Shown: positions 39,530 to 50,560 of the stretch, in pieces
How positions within the stretch are numbered: the stretch's first letter is position 1
How the letters are laid out: the number at the start of each line of letters is the position of its first letter
Assembly: GCF_021648885.1 (NCBI RefSeq)
Contig: NZ_JAKJHZ010000005.1
Coordinates: 186,001 to 250,000 of the forward strand
Length of the DNA stretch: 64,000 nt
From: Nocardioides potassii
GTDB taxonomy: Bacteria > Actinomycetota > Actinomycetes > Propionibacteriales > Nocardioidaceae
Reading direction: 5' to 3'
The notes under the pieces: generated by a model
What the model was told of the DNA's origin: nothing
The model's input: only the letters and a program-made list of their open reading frames with translations
The model's database searches: none
Translations under genes and position numbers: made by a program

Positions 39530-40225
39530 ATGAGCGAATCGACCGTCGACCCGAAGGCACGACTCAGCCACGACGAGATCCTCGAGGCCGGGATCGACGA
39601 CTGGCGCAAGGTCCTCAACTCGCTGCGGGCCCGCTTCCGGACCGGCGACTTCGCGACCGGCGTCGCGCTGGTCGACCGGATCGGTGCGGCCGCCGACGAG
39701 GCCGACCACCACCCCGACGTCTCGCTGACCTACCCCGAGGTGATCGTCACGCTCCGCAGCCACGACGTGGGCGGCATCACGAGCCGCGACATCGACCTCG
39801 CACGGCGGATCAGCGGGTTCGCTGCCGAGCTGGGAGCCAGGGCCGACGCGTCCGGCCTGACACAGCTCGAGCCGGGCGTGGACACCGCCGACGGCTCGCG
39901 GCTGGCGCCGTTCTACGCAGCACTCCTCGGGGGCACGGTCGAGAACGGCGAGCCGGTGGACCCGAGCGGACAGGTCCCGACGCTGTGGTTCCAGGAGCCG
40001 CCCGGTCCCGACGACGAGCAGGGAGCCGAGCTGCCCGCCCCGGAGGTCGAGCAGCGCTGGCACTTCGACGTCTGGGTGCCGCACGACGAGGGGGAGAGGC
40101 GCCTCCAGGCGGTGCTCGACGCCGGCGGCACGCTGGTCAGCGACGCCGAGGCTCCAGCCTTCTGGGTGGTCGCCGACGCCGACGGCAACCGGTCGTGCAT
40201 CTGCACGCCCCTGACCCGCGGCTGA
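39530..40225 (+). CDS. pterin-4a-carbinolamine dehydratase fused to a VOC domain
   Basis: The first 100 residues of this 231-residue protein are a pterin dehydratase: [20 protein letters not shown], then [21 protein letters not shown] with the HHPD active-site motif and [14 protein letters not shown]. The remainder (from about residue 105) is a glyoxalase-like VOC module ([11 protein letters not shown]...[26 protein letters not shown]). The fusion suggests an enzyme of the pterin/molybdopterin or aromatic-hydroxylase field, but no hydroxylase is nearby. CAGGGT lies 6 nt before the ATG. Confidence 0.82.
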   Translation: MSESTVDPKARLSHDEILEAGIDDWRKVLNSLRARFRTGDFATGVALVDRIGAAADEADHHPDVSLTYPEVIVTLRSHDVGGITSRDIDLARRISGFAAELGARADASGLTQLEPGVDTADGSRLAPFYAALLGGTVENGEPVDPSGQVPTLWFQEPPGPDDEQGAELPAPEVEQRWHFDVWVPHDEGERRLQAVLDAGGTLVSDAEAPAFWVVADADGNRSCICTPLTRG

Positions 40226-40279
40226 GCGGCCACATCCCGAGACTCGCGTTCCACATCGTGGGACGACTGGCACACTGGC

Positions 40280-40309
40280 TTGACGCCGGCACGGCCCGGC
40301 GACGACGGT
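40280..40309 (+). promoter_or_regulatory. ilvBNC promoter
   Basis: -35 TTGACG (40280-40285) and -10 GACGGT (40304-40309) are 18 bp apart. Six bases follow to the ATG of the leader peptide, so the leader peptide is expected to be leaderless. Confidence 0.6.
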
Positions 40310-40315
40310 TGTCGC

Positions 40316-40357
40316 ATGCGCACCAACATTCTTGTACGCACGCGACGCGTGAGCTGA
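40316..40357 (+). CDS. ilvB leader peptide (attenuator peptide)
   Basis: The 13-residue peptide [13 protein letters not shown] carries adjacent isoleucine, leucine and valine codons (ATT CTT GTA). Two of these, ATT and GTA, are rare codons in this genome, which makes the ribosome sensitive to shortage of their charged tRNAs. It is followed by a hairpin with a T6 tract before ilvB. ilvBNC attenuation with a leader peptide lacking a ribosome binding site is known from corynebacteria. It starts at the predicted first base of the transcript. Confidence 0.85.
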   Translation: MRTNILVRTRRVS

Positions 40358-40360
40358 GGT

Positions 40361-40418
40361 CCCCGGACCCGCGCACACGCGTCATCCCCTCGTCGCCCAC
40401 CGGGCCGGGGGGTTTTTT
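40361..40418 (+). terminator. attenuator terminator before ilvB
   Basis: CCCCGG (40361-40366) plus CCC (40368-40370) pair with GGG (40402-40404) plus CCGGGG (40405-40410), and TTTTTT follows at 40413-40418. A shorter GCCC-ACC-GGGC hairpin (40395-40405) is an alternative. This is the only clear T-tract terminator in the window. Confidence 0.8.
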
Positions 40419-40461
40419 GTTGGTCAGGCACAGGCACGACCCCCAACCAGGAAGTGGATCC

Positions 40462-42233
40462 ATGAGCGAGCAGGGCGGACACGGCAGCACTTCGGTCACC
40501 GGAGCGCAGAGCCTCGTGACGTCACTCGAGGCCGCCGGCGTCACCGACATCTTCGGCATCCCGGGCGGGGCCATCCTCCCGGCCTACGACCCGCTGATGG
40601 ACTCCACCCGGATCCGCCACATCCTCGTGCGCCACGAGCAGGGGGCCGGGCACGCGGCCCAGGGCTACGCCGCCGCGACCGGGAAGGTCGGCGTCTGCAT
40701 GGCCACGTCCGGGCCGGGTGCGACCAACCTCGTGACCCCGCTGGCCGACGCTCACATGGACTCCGTCCCGATGGTGGCCGTCACCGGTCAGGTGGGCGCC
40801 GCGATGATCGGCACGGACGCCTTCCAGGAGGCCGACATCCGTGGCATCACGATGCCGATCACCAAGCACAACTTCCTCGTCACCGACCCCGCCGACATCC
40901 CGCGCACCGTGGCCGAGGCCTTCCACATCGCCTCGACCGGCCGCCCGGGTCCGGTCCTCGTCGACGTGGCCAAGTCGGCGCTCCAGGCGATGACCACCTT
41001 CAGCTGGCCCGACGAGCTGCACCTGCCCGGCTACCGGCCGGTGACCACGCCCCACGCGAAGCAGATCAAGGAAGCGGTGCGGCTGATCCGGCAGGCCCGC
41101 CGACCGGTCCTCTACGTCGGCGGCGGCGTGATCCGCGCCCGCGCCTCGCGGGAGCTCGCCCAGCTGGCTGCGCTGACCGGCATCCCGGTCGTCACCACCC
41201 TCATGGCCCGCGGCGCGTTCCCCGACAGCAACCCGCAGCACCTCGGGATGCCCGGCATGCACGGCACCGTCGCCGCCGTGGCCGGACTGCAGAAGAGCGA
41301 TCTCATCATCAGCCTGGGCGCCCGCTTCGACGACCGCGTCACCGGCAACCTCGACTCGTTCGCCCCCCACGCCCTGGTCATCCACGCGGACATCGACCCG
41401 GCCGAGATCGGCAAGAACCGTCACGCGGACGTGCCGATCGTGGGCGACTGCAAGGAGGTCATCGCCCAGCTCGTCGCGCTGCTCACGGCCGAGGGCGCCG
41501 ACGGCGACTACGAGGCGTGGGTCGCCTTCCTCGCCGGCCTGAAGAAGAGCTACCCGCTGGGCTACGACACCCCCACCGACGGCTCGCTCGCCCCGCAGTA
41601 CGTCATCGAGCGGCTCGGCGCGATCGCCGGCCCCGAGGCCGTCTACGCCTCGGGTGTCGGTCAGCACCAGATGTGGGCGGCCCACTACGTCGGCTACGAG
41701 AACCCCAACACCTGGATCAACTCCGGCGGCCTCGGCACCATGGGGTACGCCGTCCCGGCCGCGATGGGCGCCAAGGTCGGCATGCCCGACACCACCGTGT
41801 GGGCGATCGACGGTGACGGCTGCTTCCAGATGACCAACCAGGAGCTCGCCACCTGCGCGATCAACGACATCCCGATCAAGGTCGCGATCATCAACAACGA
41901 GTCGCTCGGCATGGTCCGGCAGTGGCAGACGCTGTTCTACAACGAGCGCTACTCCAACACCGACCTGCACTCCAAGCGCATCCCCGACTTCGTCAAGCTC
42001 GCCGACGCCTACGGCTGCGTGGGCCTGGCGTGCGAGTCGCCCGACGAGGTCGACGCCACGATCGAGAAGGCGATGGCCATCGACGACCAGCCCGTGGTGG
42101 TGGACTTCCGGGTGCACCGCGACGCGATGGTGTGGCCGATGGTCGCGGCCGGCACCAGCAACGACGAGATCAAGTACGCGCGCGACCTCGCGCCGAAGTT
42201 CGACGAGGTCGAGGACGACTGGGAGGTCCGGGC

Positions 42234-42237
<4 letters not shown>
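40462..42237 (+). CDS. ilvB: acetolactate synthase large subunit IlvB
   Basis: IlvB (591 residues) is the TPP enzyme that condenses pyruvate with pyruvate or 2-oxobutyrate, the first common step to valine, leucine and isoleucine. The TPP-activating glutamate is E59 in [29 protein letters not shown] is the TPP/Mg motif, and [14 protein letters not shown] opens the N-terminal domain. The ATG follows GGAAG. It is the first structural gene behind the attenuator and overlaps ilvN by ATGA. Confidence 0.97.
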
Positions 42238-43908
<1,671 letters not shown>

Positions 43909-43945
43909 CGCCGGTCCAGCCCCACCGCGAGAGGACGGCCCCGGC

Positions 43946-44737
43946 GTGACGACGTACACCCACGGACACGCCGAGGCCGTCCTGCGCTCGCACCGCTGGC
44001 GCACCGCGGAGAACTGGGCCGCCCACCTCCTGCCGCACCTCCGCGACGACCAGCGCCTGCTCGACGTCGGCTCCGGGCCCGGCACGATCACGGCCGACCT
44101 GGCCCGGATCGTGCGCGAGGTGGTCGCGGTCGAGATCAACGACGCCGCGGCCGACCTCACGCGGGCCGAGCTCCTGCGGCAGGGCGTCACCAACGCCACG
44201 GTCGTCGTCGGTGACGTGCACGCGCTCGACCTCACGGACGACGAGTTCGACGTCGTCCACGCCCACCAGGTGCTCCAGCACGTCTCCGACCCCATCGGCG
44301 CGCTGCGCGAGATGCTGCGCGTCACCCGACCCGGCGGCCTGGTCGCGGCCCGCGACAGCGACTACGGGCACTTCTCCTGGTACCCGCCGACCGCGGGCCT
44401 CGACCGCTGGCTCGAGCTGTACGACGGCGCGGCGCGGGCCAACGGGGGAGAGCCGCACGCCGGTCGGATGCTGCTGGCCTGGGCGCACGCCGCCGGGGCC
44501 ACGGACGTCGTCGCGAGCTCGGCGACCTGGTGCTTCGCCACACCCGAGGACCGGACGTGGTGGGGCAACCTGTGGGCCGACCGGCTCACCTCGACCGCCC
44601 TCGCGCGCCAGCTCGTGGACAGCGGTCGCGCGACGCCCGACGAGCTCGACGACGTCGCGGCCTCCTGGCGTGGATGGGCCGACGACCCGGACGGGTGGTT
44701 CTCGGTCCTCCACGGCGAGGTGCTGATCCGCGCCTGA
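43946..44737 (+). CDS. class I SAM-dependent methyltransferase
   Basis: The 263-residue protein has motif I LLDVGSGPGTIT, then VVAVEINDAA, and a post-I region DEFDVVHAHQVLQHVSDP typical of ubiE/Methyltransf_11 type enzymes. The C-terminal half is longer and rich in tryptophan. The substrate is unknown. It follows ilvC after 37 bp with a GTG start. Confidence 0.85.
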   Translation: MTTYTHGHAEAVLRSHRWRTAENWAAHLLPHLRDDQRLLDVGSGPGTITADLARIVREVVAVEINDAAADLTRAELLRQGVTNATVVVGDVHALDLTDDEFDVVHAHQVLQHVSDPIGALREMLRVTRPGGLVAARDSDYGHFSWYPPTAGLDRWLELYDGAARANGGEPHAGRMLLAWAHAAGATDVVASSATWCFATPEDRTWWGNLWADRLTSTALARQLVDSGRATPDELDDVAASWRGWADDPDGWFSVLHGEVLIRA

Positions 44738-44759
44738 CCGGCCGGGGCAGGATGTGCTC

Positions 44760-45764
44760 GTGACGCACCGCCGGCCCGACGTCGACCTGGTGCGCTTCGT
44801 GGCCCTCGTGTCGATGTACGTCGCGCACGTGACGCCGATCCAGGGACCGGCTCACGTGTTCGAGCTGAGCGAGTACCTCACGATGCCGCTGTTCGCGCTG
44901 CTGGTCGGCGTCGGTGCCGAGCTCGGCGCCCACCGCCGGGGCGCCCGTCACTGGTACGCCGTCGTCGTGCGCGCCCTCGCCCTGGTCGCGCTCGGACTCG
45001 CCCTCGAGCGGGCGGGAGCGCAGGTCGTCGTCGTGCTCGCCCACCTCGGTGTGGTGCTGGTGCTGGCGGCACTCCTCGCGCGACTGCCCACCGTGGTGGT
45101 CGGCGCGGTCGCCCTGGTCGCGGTGGTGGTCGGTCCGTGGGCCGTCCGGCACACGCGGGTCGGCGGCCTCCTCGATCCGGGCCTGCTGGGCGACGCGACG
45201 CGTTTCGCCGTGGGTGGCCCCTACCGCCTGCTCCCGATGCTCGCCTACGCGGCGATCGGGATCGTGCTCGCCCGTCTCCTGGTCCGCGGCCCCGGCCGGG
45301 ACGCGGTCCTCGCTCCCACGGCCGTCGGTGCCGGGCTCCTCCTCTCGGGCGCCGCGATGCTCGCCGCGGAGCAGAAGGGGATCGTCGACCTCGTGCCCTA
45401 CTCCGGCACGCTGCAGGAGACCACCCTCGACGCGCTCGTGGCGACAGGCGTCGCGCTCGTCGGCCTCGCCGCCGCCCGCGCCCTCGCCCGCGGTGCGACG
45501 GGTCGCCTCGTCAGCTGGCCGGCGGCGGTCGGTGCGATGACGCTGACCCTCTACGCGCTCCAGGTCCTCTGGCTTGCGTACGACGTCCGGGTGCTCCACC
45601 CGGGCGCCGCGGACGACTCGTGGCGCAACCTCGCCGTCCTGCTGGTCGGGTCGCTGGCGGTGACCGCGGCCTGGCACGCGGTCGTGCGCCGCGGGCCGTG
45701 GCGGCGTGGTCCGCTGGAGGGGCTCCTCGACCTGGCCTCGCGCGGGCCTACGATGCGGTCATGA
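44760..45764 (+). CDS. multi-pass membrane protein, acyltransferase/DUF418-like
   Basis: The 334-residue protein has about ten hydrophobic segments and starts with RRPDVDLVRFVALVSMYVAHVTP, similar to the R-x-x-x-D-x-x-R-x-x-A first helix of heparan-alpha-glucosaminide acetyltransferase-like and DUF418 membrane proteins. It may move acyl groups across the membrane; this is tentative. GTG 44760 is preferred to GTG 44754 because CAGGAT ends 6 nt before it. The stop overlaps the NCS1 permease start (ATGA). Confidence 0.6.
   Translation: MTHRRPDVDLVRFVALVSMYVAHVTPIQGPAHVFELSEYLTMPLFALLVGVGAELGAHRRGARHWYAVVVRALALVALGLALERAGAQVVVVLAHLGVVLVLAALLARLPTVVVGAVALVAVVVGPWAVRHTRVGGLLDPGLLGDATRFAVGGPYRLLPMLAYAAIGIVLARLLVRGPGRDAVLAPTAVGAGLLLSGAAMLAAEQKGIVDLVPYSGTLQETTLDALVATGVALVGLAAARALARGATGRLVSWPAAVGAMTLTLYALQVLWLAYDVRVLHPGAADDSWRNLAVLLVGSLAVTAAWHAVVRRGPWRRGPLEGLLDLASRGPTMRS
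45749..45754 (+). promoter_or_regulatory. -10 hexamer before the NCS1 permease
   Basis: TACGAT ends 6 nt before the ATG at 45761 and lies within the end of the upstream gene, so the permease may also be transcribed alone. Confidence 0.45.
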
Positions 45765-47230
45765 GCACAACTTCGGAGAGGTCCGGGCTCGAACGAACCC
45801 GACGGCTCGGCGTCGAGACGACCGGCATCGAGATCATCGAGGAGTCCGAGCGCACCGCCCGGCCGCAGGACCTGTTCTGGCCGTGGTTCGCGGCCAACGT
45901 GTCGGTCTTCGGCCTGAGCTACGCCTCGTTCGTCCTCTACTTCGGCATCTCGTTCTGGCAGGGCGTGCTGGTCTCGGTGATCGGCATCGTCGTGTCCTTC
46001 GCCCTCTGCGGGGTCATCGCCATCGCCGGCAAGCGCGGCTCCGCGCCCACGATGATCCTGAGCCGCGCGGCCTTCGGGGTGAACGGGCAGAAGGTGCCCG
46101 GCGTCATCTCGTGGCTCGTCTCGATCGGGTGGGAGACGTTCCTCGCCATCCTCGCGGTGCTCGCGACCTCGACGATCTTCACCCGTCTCGGCTGGGGCGG
46201 CGGCACCGGTACGAAGGTGGTCGCGGCCGTCGTGGTGGCGGCCCTCATCGTGTCGGCCAGCGTCGCCGGCTACCACATCATCATGCGGCTGCAGTCCGTG
46301 CTGACCTGGATCACCGGGATCGTGACGATCCTCTACATGGCCCTCACGGTCGACGACATCGACTGGTCCGCGGTGCAGGACATCCCGGCCGGCTCGACGC
46401 AGGCGGTGATCGGGGCACTCGTGATGGTGATGACCGGCTTCGGGCTCGGCTGGATCAACATCGCCGCCGACTGGTCCCGCTACCAGAGGCGCAGCGCCTC
46501 CGGCCCGTCGATCGTCGCGTGGAACACCTTCGGTGGCGCGCTCGCCCCCGTCGTGCTCGTGCTGTTCGGCCTGGCTCTCGCCGGCTCGTCGACCGAGATC
46601 CTCGACGGGGTGGCGGGTGACCCGATCGGCACCCTGGCCACGCTGCTGCCGACCTGGGCCCTCGTGCCCTTCCTGCTGGCCGCCATCCTCTCGCTGGTCA
46701 GTGGTGCGGTGCTCGGCATCTACTCCTCAGGGCTCACCCTCCTCTCGCTCGGCGTACGTCTGAAGCGGCCGCAGGCGGCCGCCGTCGACGGCGTCCTGCT
46801 GACCCTCGGCACCTTCTACGTCGTCTTCGTCGCGGAGGACTTCGCGGGGCCCTTCCAGAGCTTCCTCATCACGCTCGGCGTCCCGCTCGCCGCGTGGGCC
46901 GGCCTGATGATCGCCGACCTCGCGCTGCGCAGGCGCGACTACGACGAGGAGGCGCTGTTCGACCCGGCCGGTCGCTACGGCTCCGTCGACTGGACGGCGA
47001 TCGGCACCATGGTGGTCGCCTCGGTCGTCGGCTGGGGGCTCGTGATCAACACGTTCTCCGACGCGGCGTCGTGGAACAACTGGCAGGGCTACCTCCTCGG
47101 CCCCCTCGGCCTCGGCGGCCGGGACGGGGCGTGGGCGTTCGCCAACCTCGGCGTCCTCTTCGCCCTGGTCATCGGGCTGGTCGGCGGCTACGTGCTGCGT
47201 CGCTCCACGGTGCAGCGCCAGGAGTCCTGA
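45761..47230 (+). CDS. NCS1 family cytosine/purine/allantoin-type permease
   Basis: The 489-residue protein has about twelve helices and the NCS1 start region RPQDLFWPWFAANVSVFGLSY. Further marks are FGVNGQKVPGVISWLVSIGWE in helix 3 and GLGWINIAADWSRY in the helix 6 region, which corresponds to the substrate/sodium part of Mhp1-like carriers. It imports a nucleobase or related ring compound; the exact one is unknown. It overlaps the preceding membrane gene by ATGA. Confidence 0.9.
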   Translation: MSTTSERSGLERTRRLGVETTGIEIIEESERTARPQDLFWPWFAANVSVFGLSYASFVLYFGISFWQGVLVSVIGIVVSFALCGVIAIAGKRGSAPTMILSRAAFGVNGQKVPGVISWLVSIGWETFLAILAVLATSTIFTRLGWGGGTGTKVVAAVVVAALIVSASVAGYHIIMRLQSVLTWITGIVTILYMALTVDDIDWSAVQDIPAGSTQAVIGALVMVMTGFGLGWINIAADWSRYQRRSASGPSIVAWNTFGGALAPVVLVLFGLALAGSSTEILDGVAGDPIGTLATLLPTWALVPFLLAAILSLVSGAVLGIYSSGLTLLSLGVRLKRPQAAAVDGVLLTLGTFYVVFVAEDFAGPFQSFLITLGVPLAAWAGLMIADLALRRRDYDEEALFDPAGRYGSVDWTAIGTMVVASVVGWGLVINTFSDAASWNNWQGYLLGPLGLGGRDGAWAFANLGVLFALVIGLVGGYVLRRSTVQRQES

Positions 47231-47274
47231 CCGCCCGCGGGAACACGCAGGTCAGGACCGGTGTTGGGCCGGTC

Positions 47275-47982
47275 GTGAAGATCGAGATCTGGTCCGACGT
47301 CGTCTGCCCCTGGTGCTACATCGGCAAGCGCCGCATCGAGAACGCGCTGGCCGAGCTCGGCCACGCCGACGAGGTGGAGGTGCACTGGCGCTCCTACGAG
47401 CTCGACCCGGGGGCGCCCGTCGAGCCGACCCAGCCGACCTCGGTCATGCTGGCCCGCAAGTACGGCCAGTCGCCCGCAGGCGTTCAGCAGATGCAGGACC
47501 GCGTCGAGGCCGTCGCGGCCGAGGAGGGGCTGGTCTACCGGCTCTCCGAGACGCTGCACCTCAACACCGTCGACGCGCACCGGGTCATCCACCTCGCCCA
47601 CGCCGAGGGCGGCAACGAGCTGCAGGGCCGGGTGAAGGAGGCGCTGCTCGAGGCGTACTTCACCCAGGCGCGCAACCTCGCCGACCACGCGGTCCTGCGC
47701 GAGGTCGCCGTCGCCGCGGGCCTCGACGGCACGCGGGTGGACGAGGTGCTCGCGTCGCGCGAGTTCGAGGCCGACGTCCGGGCCGACGTCGAGCAGGCCC
47801 AGGCCTACGGGGCGACCGGCGTGCCGTTCTTCGTGATCGACCAGAAGTACGGCGTCTCCGGGGCGCAGCCCACGGAGGTCTTCACGCAGGTGCTCGAGCG
47901 CGCGTGGTCGGAGTCGCACCCGACCCTGCAGACGGTCGGCGCCGACGGTGAGGTCTGCGGACCGGACGGCTGCGCCATCTGA
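47275..47982 (+). CDS. DsbA family oxidoreductase, FrnE-like
   Basis: The 235-residue cytosolic protein has the redox motif C11-P-W-C14 in SDVVCPWCYIGKR and the cis-proline region GVPFFVIDQKYGVSGAQ. It matches the FrnE/YwbO branch of the thioredoxin fold, whose members are linked with oxidative stress tolerance. A C-terminal CGPDGC pair adds a second possible disulfide. There is no signal peptide. The GTG start is not preceded by a clear ribosome binding site. Confidence 0.87.
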   Translation: MKIEIWSDVVCPWCYIGKRRIENALAELGHADEVEVHWRSYELDPGAPVEPTQPTSVMLARKYGQSPAGVQQMQDRVEAVAAEEGLVYRLSETLHLNTVDAHRVIHLAHAEGGNELQGRVKEALLEAYFTQARNLADHAVLREVAVAAGLDGTRVDEVLASREFEADVRADVEQAQAYGATGVPFFVIDQKYGVSGAQPTEVFTQVLERAWSESHPTLQTVGADGEVCGPDGCAI

Positions 47983-47990
47983 CGCACGCC

Positions 47991-48006
47991 CGGTCTCACG
48001 AGACCG
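47991..48006. terminator. palindrome at a convergent gene junction
   Basis: CGGTCTC-AC-GAGACCG is a perfect 16-bp palindrome just after the DsbA-like gene. The stop codon of the convergent ydeI-like gene (TCA 47996-47998) lies inside it. Confidence 0.45.
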
Positions 48007-48571
48007 CCTTGACCCCCTGTGCGGCCTTCGCGGCCGACGTCTCCACGCGGGTGGCGCGGGTCTCGGGCCGCTTGGCCAGCACGATCCACGTCAGGATCAT
48101 CTTCCGCGCCGAGGGTGACCACGCGTCCCAGTGCTCGCGCGAGCCCGGGTGACGCTCGAACGCGGCAGCGAGGTCGGTCGGCACGACGAGGTCCTCGACG
48201 TCGTCCATCAGCGTCCACATACCCGTCTCCTTGGCCTTCTCGACCGCGGCGGCACCGGCCGGCTCCATCAGCCCGGCCTCCTCGAGCCGGGCGATCCGGC
48301 CCTTGTTGATCCGGGTCCACATGCTGCCGGCGCGCCGGGGCGCGAACCACTGCATCGACCGCAGGTCGTCGACCGGCCTGACCGTCGAGTCGACCCACCC
48401 GAACCGCAGTCCCTCGATGACGGCCTCCTCGTAGGAGAACGGCCGGTCGGCCGCCTTGCGCGGCGACACCAGCCACACGCCGGTCGGCTGCTCGTGGTGC
48501 TCGCGCAACCAGTCGCGCCACTCCTCGACCGTCGCGGGCTCCAGCCGCTCGGCCTCGTCCATCGCTCCCAT
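47996..48571 (-). CDS. YdeI/OmpD-associated family protein
   Basis: The 191-residue protein matches the YdeI family: EEWRDWLREHHEQPTGVWLVSPRK, SYEEAVIEGLRFGWVDSTVR, RRAGSMWTRINKGRIARLEEAGLM and the C-terminal SPSARKMILTWIVLAKRPETRATRV. Such proteins have been tied to resistance against cationic peptides in some bacteria; the biochemical role is unclear. CACACT (minus strand, 48579-48584) ends 7 nt before the ATG. Confidence 0.87.
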   Translation of the reverse strand: MGAMDEAERLEPATVEEWRDWLREHHEQPTGVWLVSPRKAADRPFSYEEAVIEGLRFGWVDSTVRPVDDLRSMQWFAPRRAGSMWTRINKGRIARLEEAGLMEPAGAAAVEKAKETGMWTLMDDVEDLVVPTDLAAAFERHPGSREHWDAWSPSARKMILTWIVLAKRPETRATRVETSAAKAAQGVKAVS

Positions 48572-48683
48572 GGCCGCCAGTGTGGAGGAGGCGAGTGCGC
48601 TCGCGGTAGTGACGGCCGCAGGGCTGCGCACTCGACCCCGGGGCCGCACGGTGGGACGGGTTCGGAGGCCCGCGGTGGCGCGG

Positions 48684-48689
48684 GTAGTG
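48684..48689 (+). promoter_or_regulatory. -10 hexamer of serA
   Basis: TAGTGT lies 61 bp before the serA start, giving a short leader, unlike the many leaderless genes of the window. Confidence 0.4.
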
Positions 48690-48749
48690 TGGGCGGAGCA
48701 CAGCGTCGTGCAGTCCCGGACCACCCTCCAGATTCCTGAGGACCCCGCT

Positions 48750-50357
48750 GTGAACGCACCCGCTGCCACGCCCGCCAAGCCCGTCGTCCTGATCGCCGAG
48801 GAGCTGAGCCCGGCGACGATCGAGGCGCTCGGCCCCGACTTCGAGATCCGCCACTGCGACGGCGCCGACCGCGCCGCGCTGCTGCCGGCGATCGCCGACG
48901 TGGACGCGATCCTGGTCCGTTCGGCCACCAAGGTGGACGCCGAGGCGCTCGCCGCCGCTCGCCGCCTCAAGGTCGTCGCCCGTGCCGGTGTCGGCCTCGA
49001 CAACGTCGACGTGAAGGCCGCGACCCAGGCCGGCGTGATGGTCGTCAACGCGCCGACCTCCAACATCGTCAGCGCCGCCGAGCTCGCCGTCGCGCTCATG
49101 CTGGCCGCCGCCCGCCACGTCAGCCCCGCCCACGCGGCGCTGCGCAACGGCGAGTGGAAGCGCTCCAAGTACACCGGGATCGAGCTCTACGAGAAGACCG
49201 TCGGCATCGTCGGCCTCGGCCGGATCGGCGTCCTGGTCGCCCAGCGGCTCAGCGCGTTCGGCATGAAGGTCATCGCCTACGACCCCTACGTGCAGGCCGG
49301 CCGCGCTGCGCAGATGGGCGTGCGCCTCGTCGACCTCGACACGCTGCTCGCCGAGTCCGACTTCATGAGCGTCCACCTGCCCAAGACGCCCGAGACCGTG
49401 GGCCTGATCGGTGCCGACCAGCTCGCCGCCGCCAAGGAGAGCCTGGTCCTGGTCAACGCCGCCCGCGGCGGCATCGTCGACGAGGCCGCCCTGTTCGACG
49501 CCCTCAAGACCGGTCAGATCGCGGCGGCGGGCCTCGACGTGTTCGCGACCGAGCCGTGCACCGACAGCCCGCTGTTCGAGCTCGACAACGTCGTCGCGAC
49601 GCCCCACCTGGGTGCCTCGACCGACGAGGCGCAGGAGAAGGCCGGGATCGCCGTCGCGCGCTCGGTCCGCCTCGCGCTCAGCGGCGAGCTCGTGCCCGAC
49701 GCGGTCAACGTGCAGGGCGGGGTCATCGCCGAGGACGTACGGCCCGGCATCCCGCTCACCGAGAAGCTCGGCCGCGTCTTCACCGCGCTCGCCGGCGAGG
49801 TCGCCCAGCAGCTCGACGTCGAGGTGCGCGGCGAGATCACGGAGTACGACGTCAAGGTGCTCGAGCTGGCCGCGCTCAAGGGCGTCTTCGCCGACGTCGT
49901 CGAGGAGCAGGTCTCCTACGTCAACGCCCCGCTGCTGGCTGCCGAGCGTGGCACCGAGGTGCGCCTGGTCACCGAGCCCGAGAGCCCCGACCACCGCAAC
50001 CTGATCACGCTGCGCGGCACCCTGGCCGACGGCACCCAGGTGTCGGTCAGCGGCACGCTGGTCGGCCTCGCGCAGAAGGAGCGGCTCGTCGAGGTCAACG
50101 GCTTCGACGTCGACCTGGAGCCCACCACGCACCTGGCCTTCCTCACCTACGAGGACCGCCCCGGCATGGTCGGCACGGTCGGCGGGATCCTCGGCGACGC
50201 CGAGGTCAACATCGCCGGCATGCAGGTCTCGCGCCACGACAAGGGCGGCTCGGCCCTGGTCGCGCTGAGCGTCGACTCGGCGATCCCCGCCGAGACGCTG
50301 GCGCAGATCGAGGAGGCCATCCAGGCCGTGTCGGTCCGCGCGGTGGACCTGTCCTGA
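48750..50357 (+). CDS. serA: D-3-phosphoglycerate dehydrogenase SerA (long form)
   Basis: SerA (535 residues) starts serine synthesis by oxidising 3-phosphoglycerate with NAD. The Rossmann motif is GIVGLGRIG, the substrate arginine is in NAARGG, and the catalytic His is in TPHLGAST. After the catalytic part come the intervening allosteric substrate-binding domain (about residues 320-450) and a C-terminal ACT domain (FLTYEDRPGMVGTVGGILGD) that binds serine, the long form known from mycobacteria. An upstream in-frame stretch was rejected because the protein begins at GTG 48750, just before KPVVLIAEELSP. Confidence 0.95.
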   Translation: MNAPAATPAKPVVLIAEELSPATIEALGPDFEIRHCDGADRAALLPAIADVDAILVRSATKVDAEALAAARRLKVVARAGVGLDNVDVKAATQAGVMVVNAPTSNIVSAAELAVALMLAAARHVSPAHAALRNGEWKRSKYTGIELYEKTVGIVGLGRIGVLVAQRLSAFGMKVIAYDPYVQAGRAAQMGVRLVDLDTLLAESDFMSVHLPKTPETVGLIGADQLAAAKESLVLVNAARGGIVDEAALFDALKTGQIAAAGLDVFATEPCTDSPLFELDNVVATPHLGASTDEAQEKAGIAVARSVRLALSGELVPDAVNVQGGVIAEDVRPGIPLTEKLGRVFTALAGEVAQQLDVEVRGEITEYDVKVLELAALKGVFADVVEEQVSYVNAPLLAAERGTEVRLVTEPESPDHRNLITLRGTLADGTQVSVSGTLVGLAQKERLVEVNGFDVDLEPTTHLAFLTYEDRPGMVGTVGGILGDAEVNIAGMQVSRHDKGGSALVALSVDSAIPAETLAQIEEAIQAVSVRAVDLS

Positions 50358-50464
50358 CCCTCCACCCCGGGAGCGGTATGCAGGTCACGGTTCGGTAACG
50401 ACCCTGCAAAAAACCTGCAGGCCGTCTTCCCTGTGGCCCGGATCACCACGGAGGATCCTCGACG

Positions 50465-50487
50465 GACCGCCGCATCGGGCGGCGGTC
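50465..50487 (+). other. hairpin in the leader of the M6 peptidase gene
   Basis: GACCGCCGC-ATCGG-GCGGCGGTC is a perfect 9-bp stem, 73 bp before the TTG start and 107 bp behind serA. It has no T-tract. It could be a serA terminator or part of a longer 5' leader. Confidence 0.4.
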
Positions 50488-50560
50488 GTCAGATCAGGGA
50501 TGTCTCGGGCGACGATCTCGACCTGGGCTTTCCCTGCCTGCACATGGAGGGATTCCCCCG

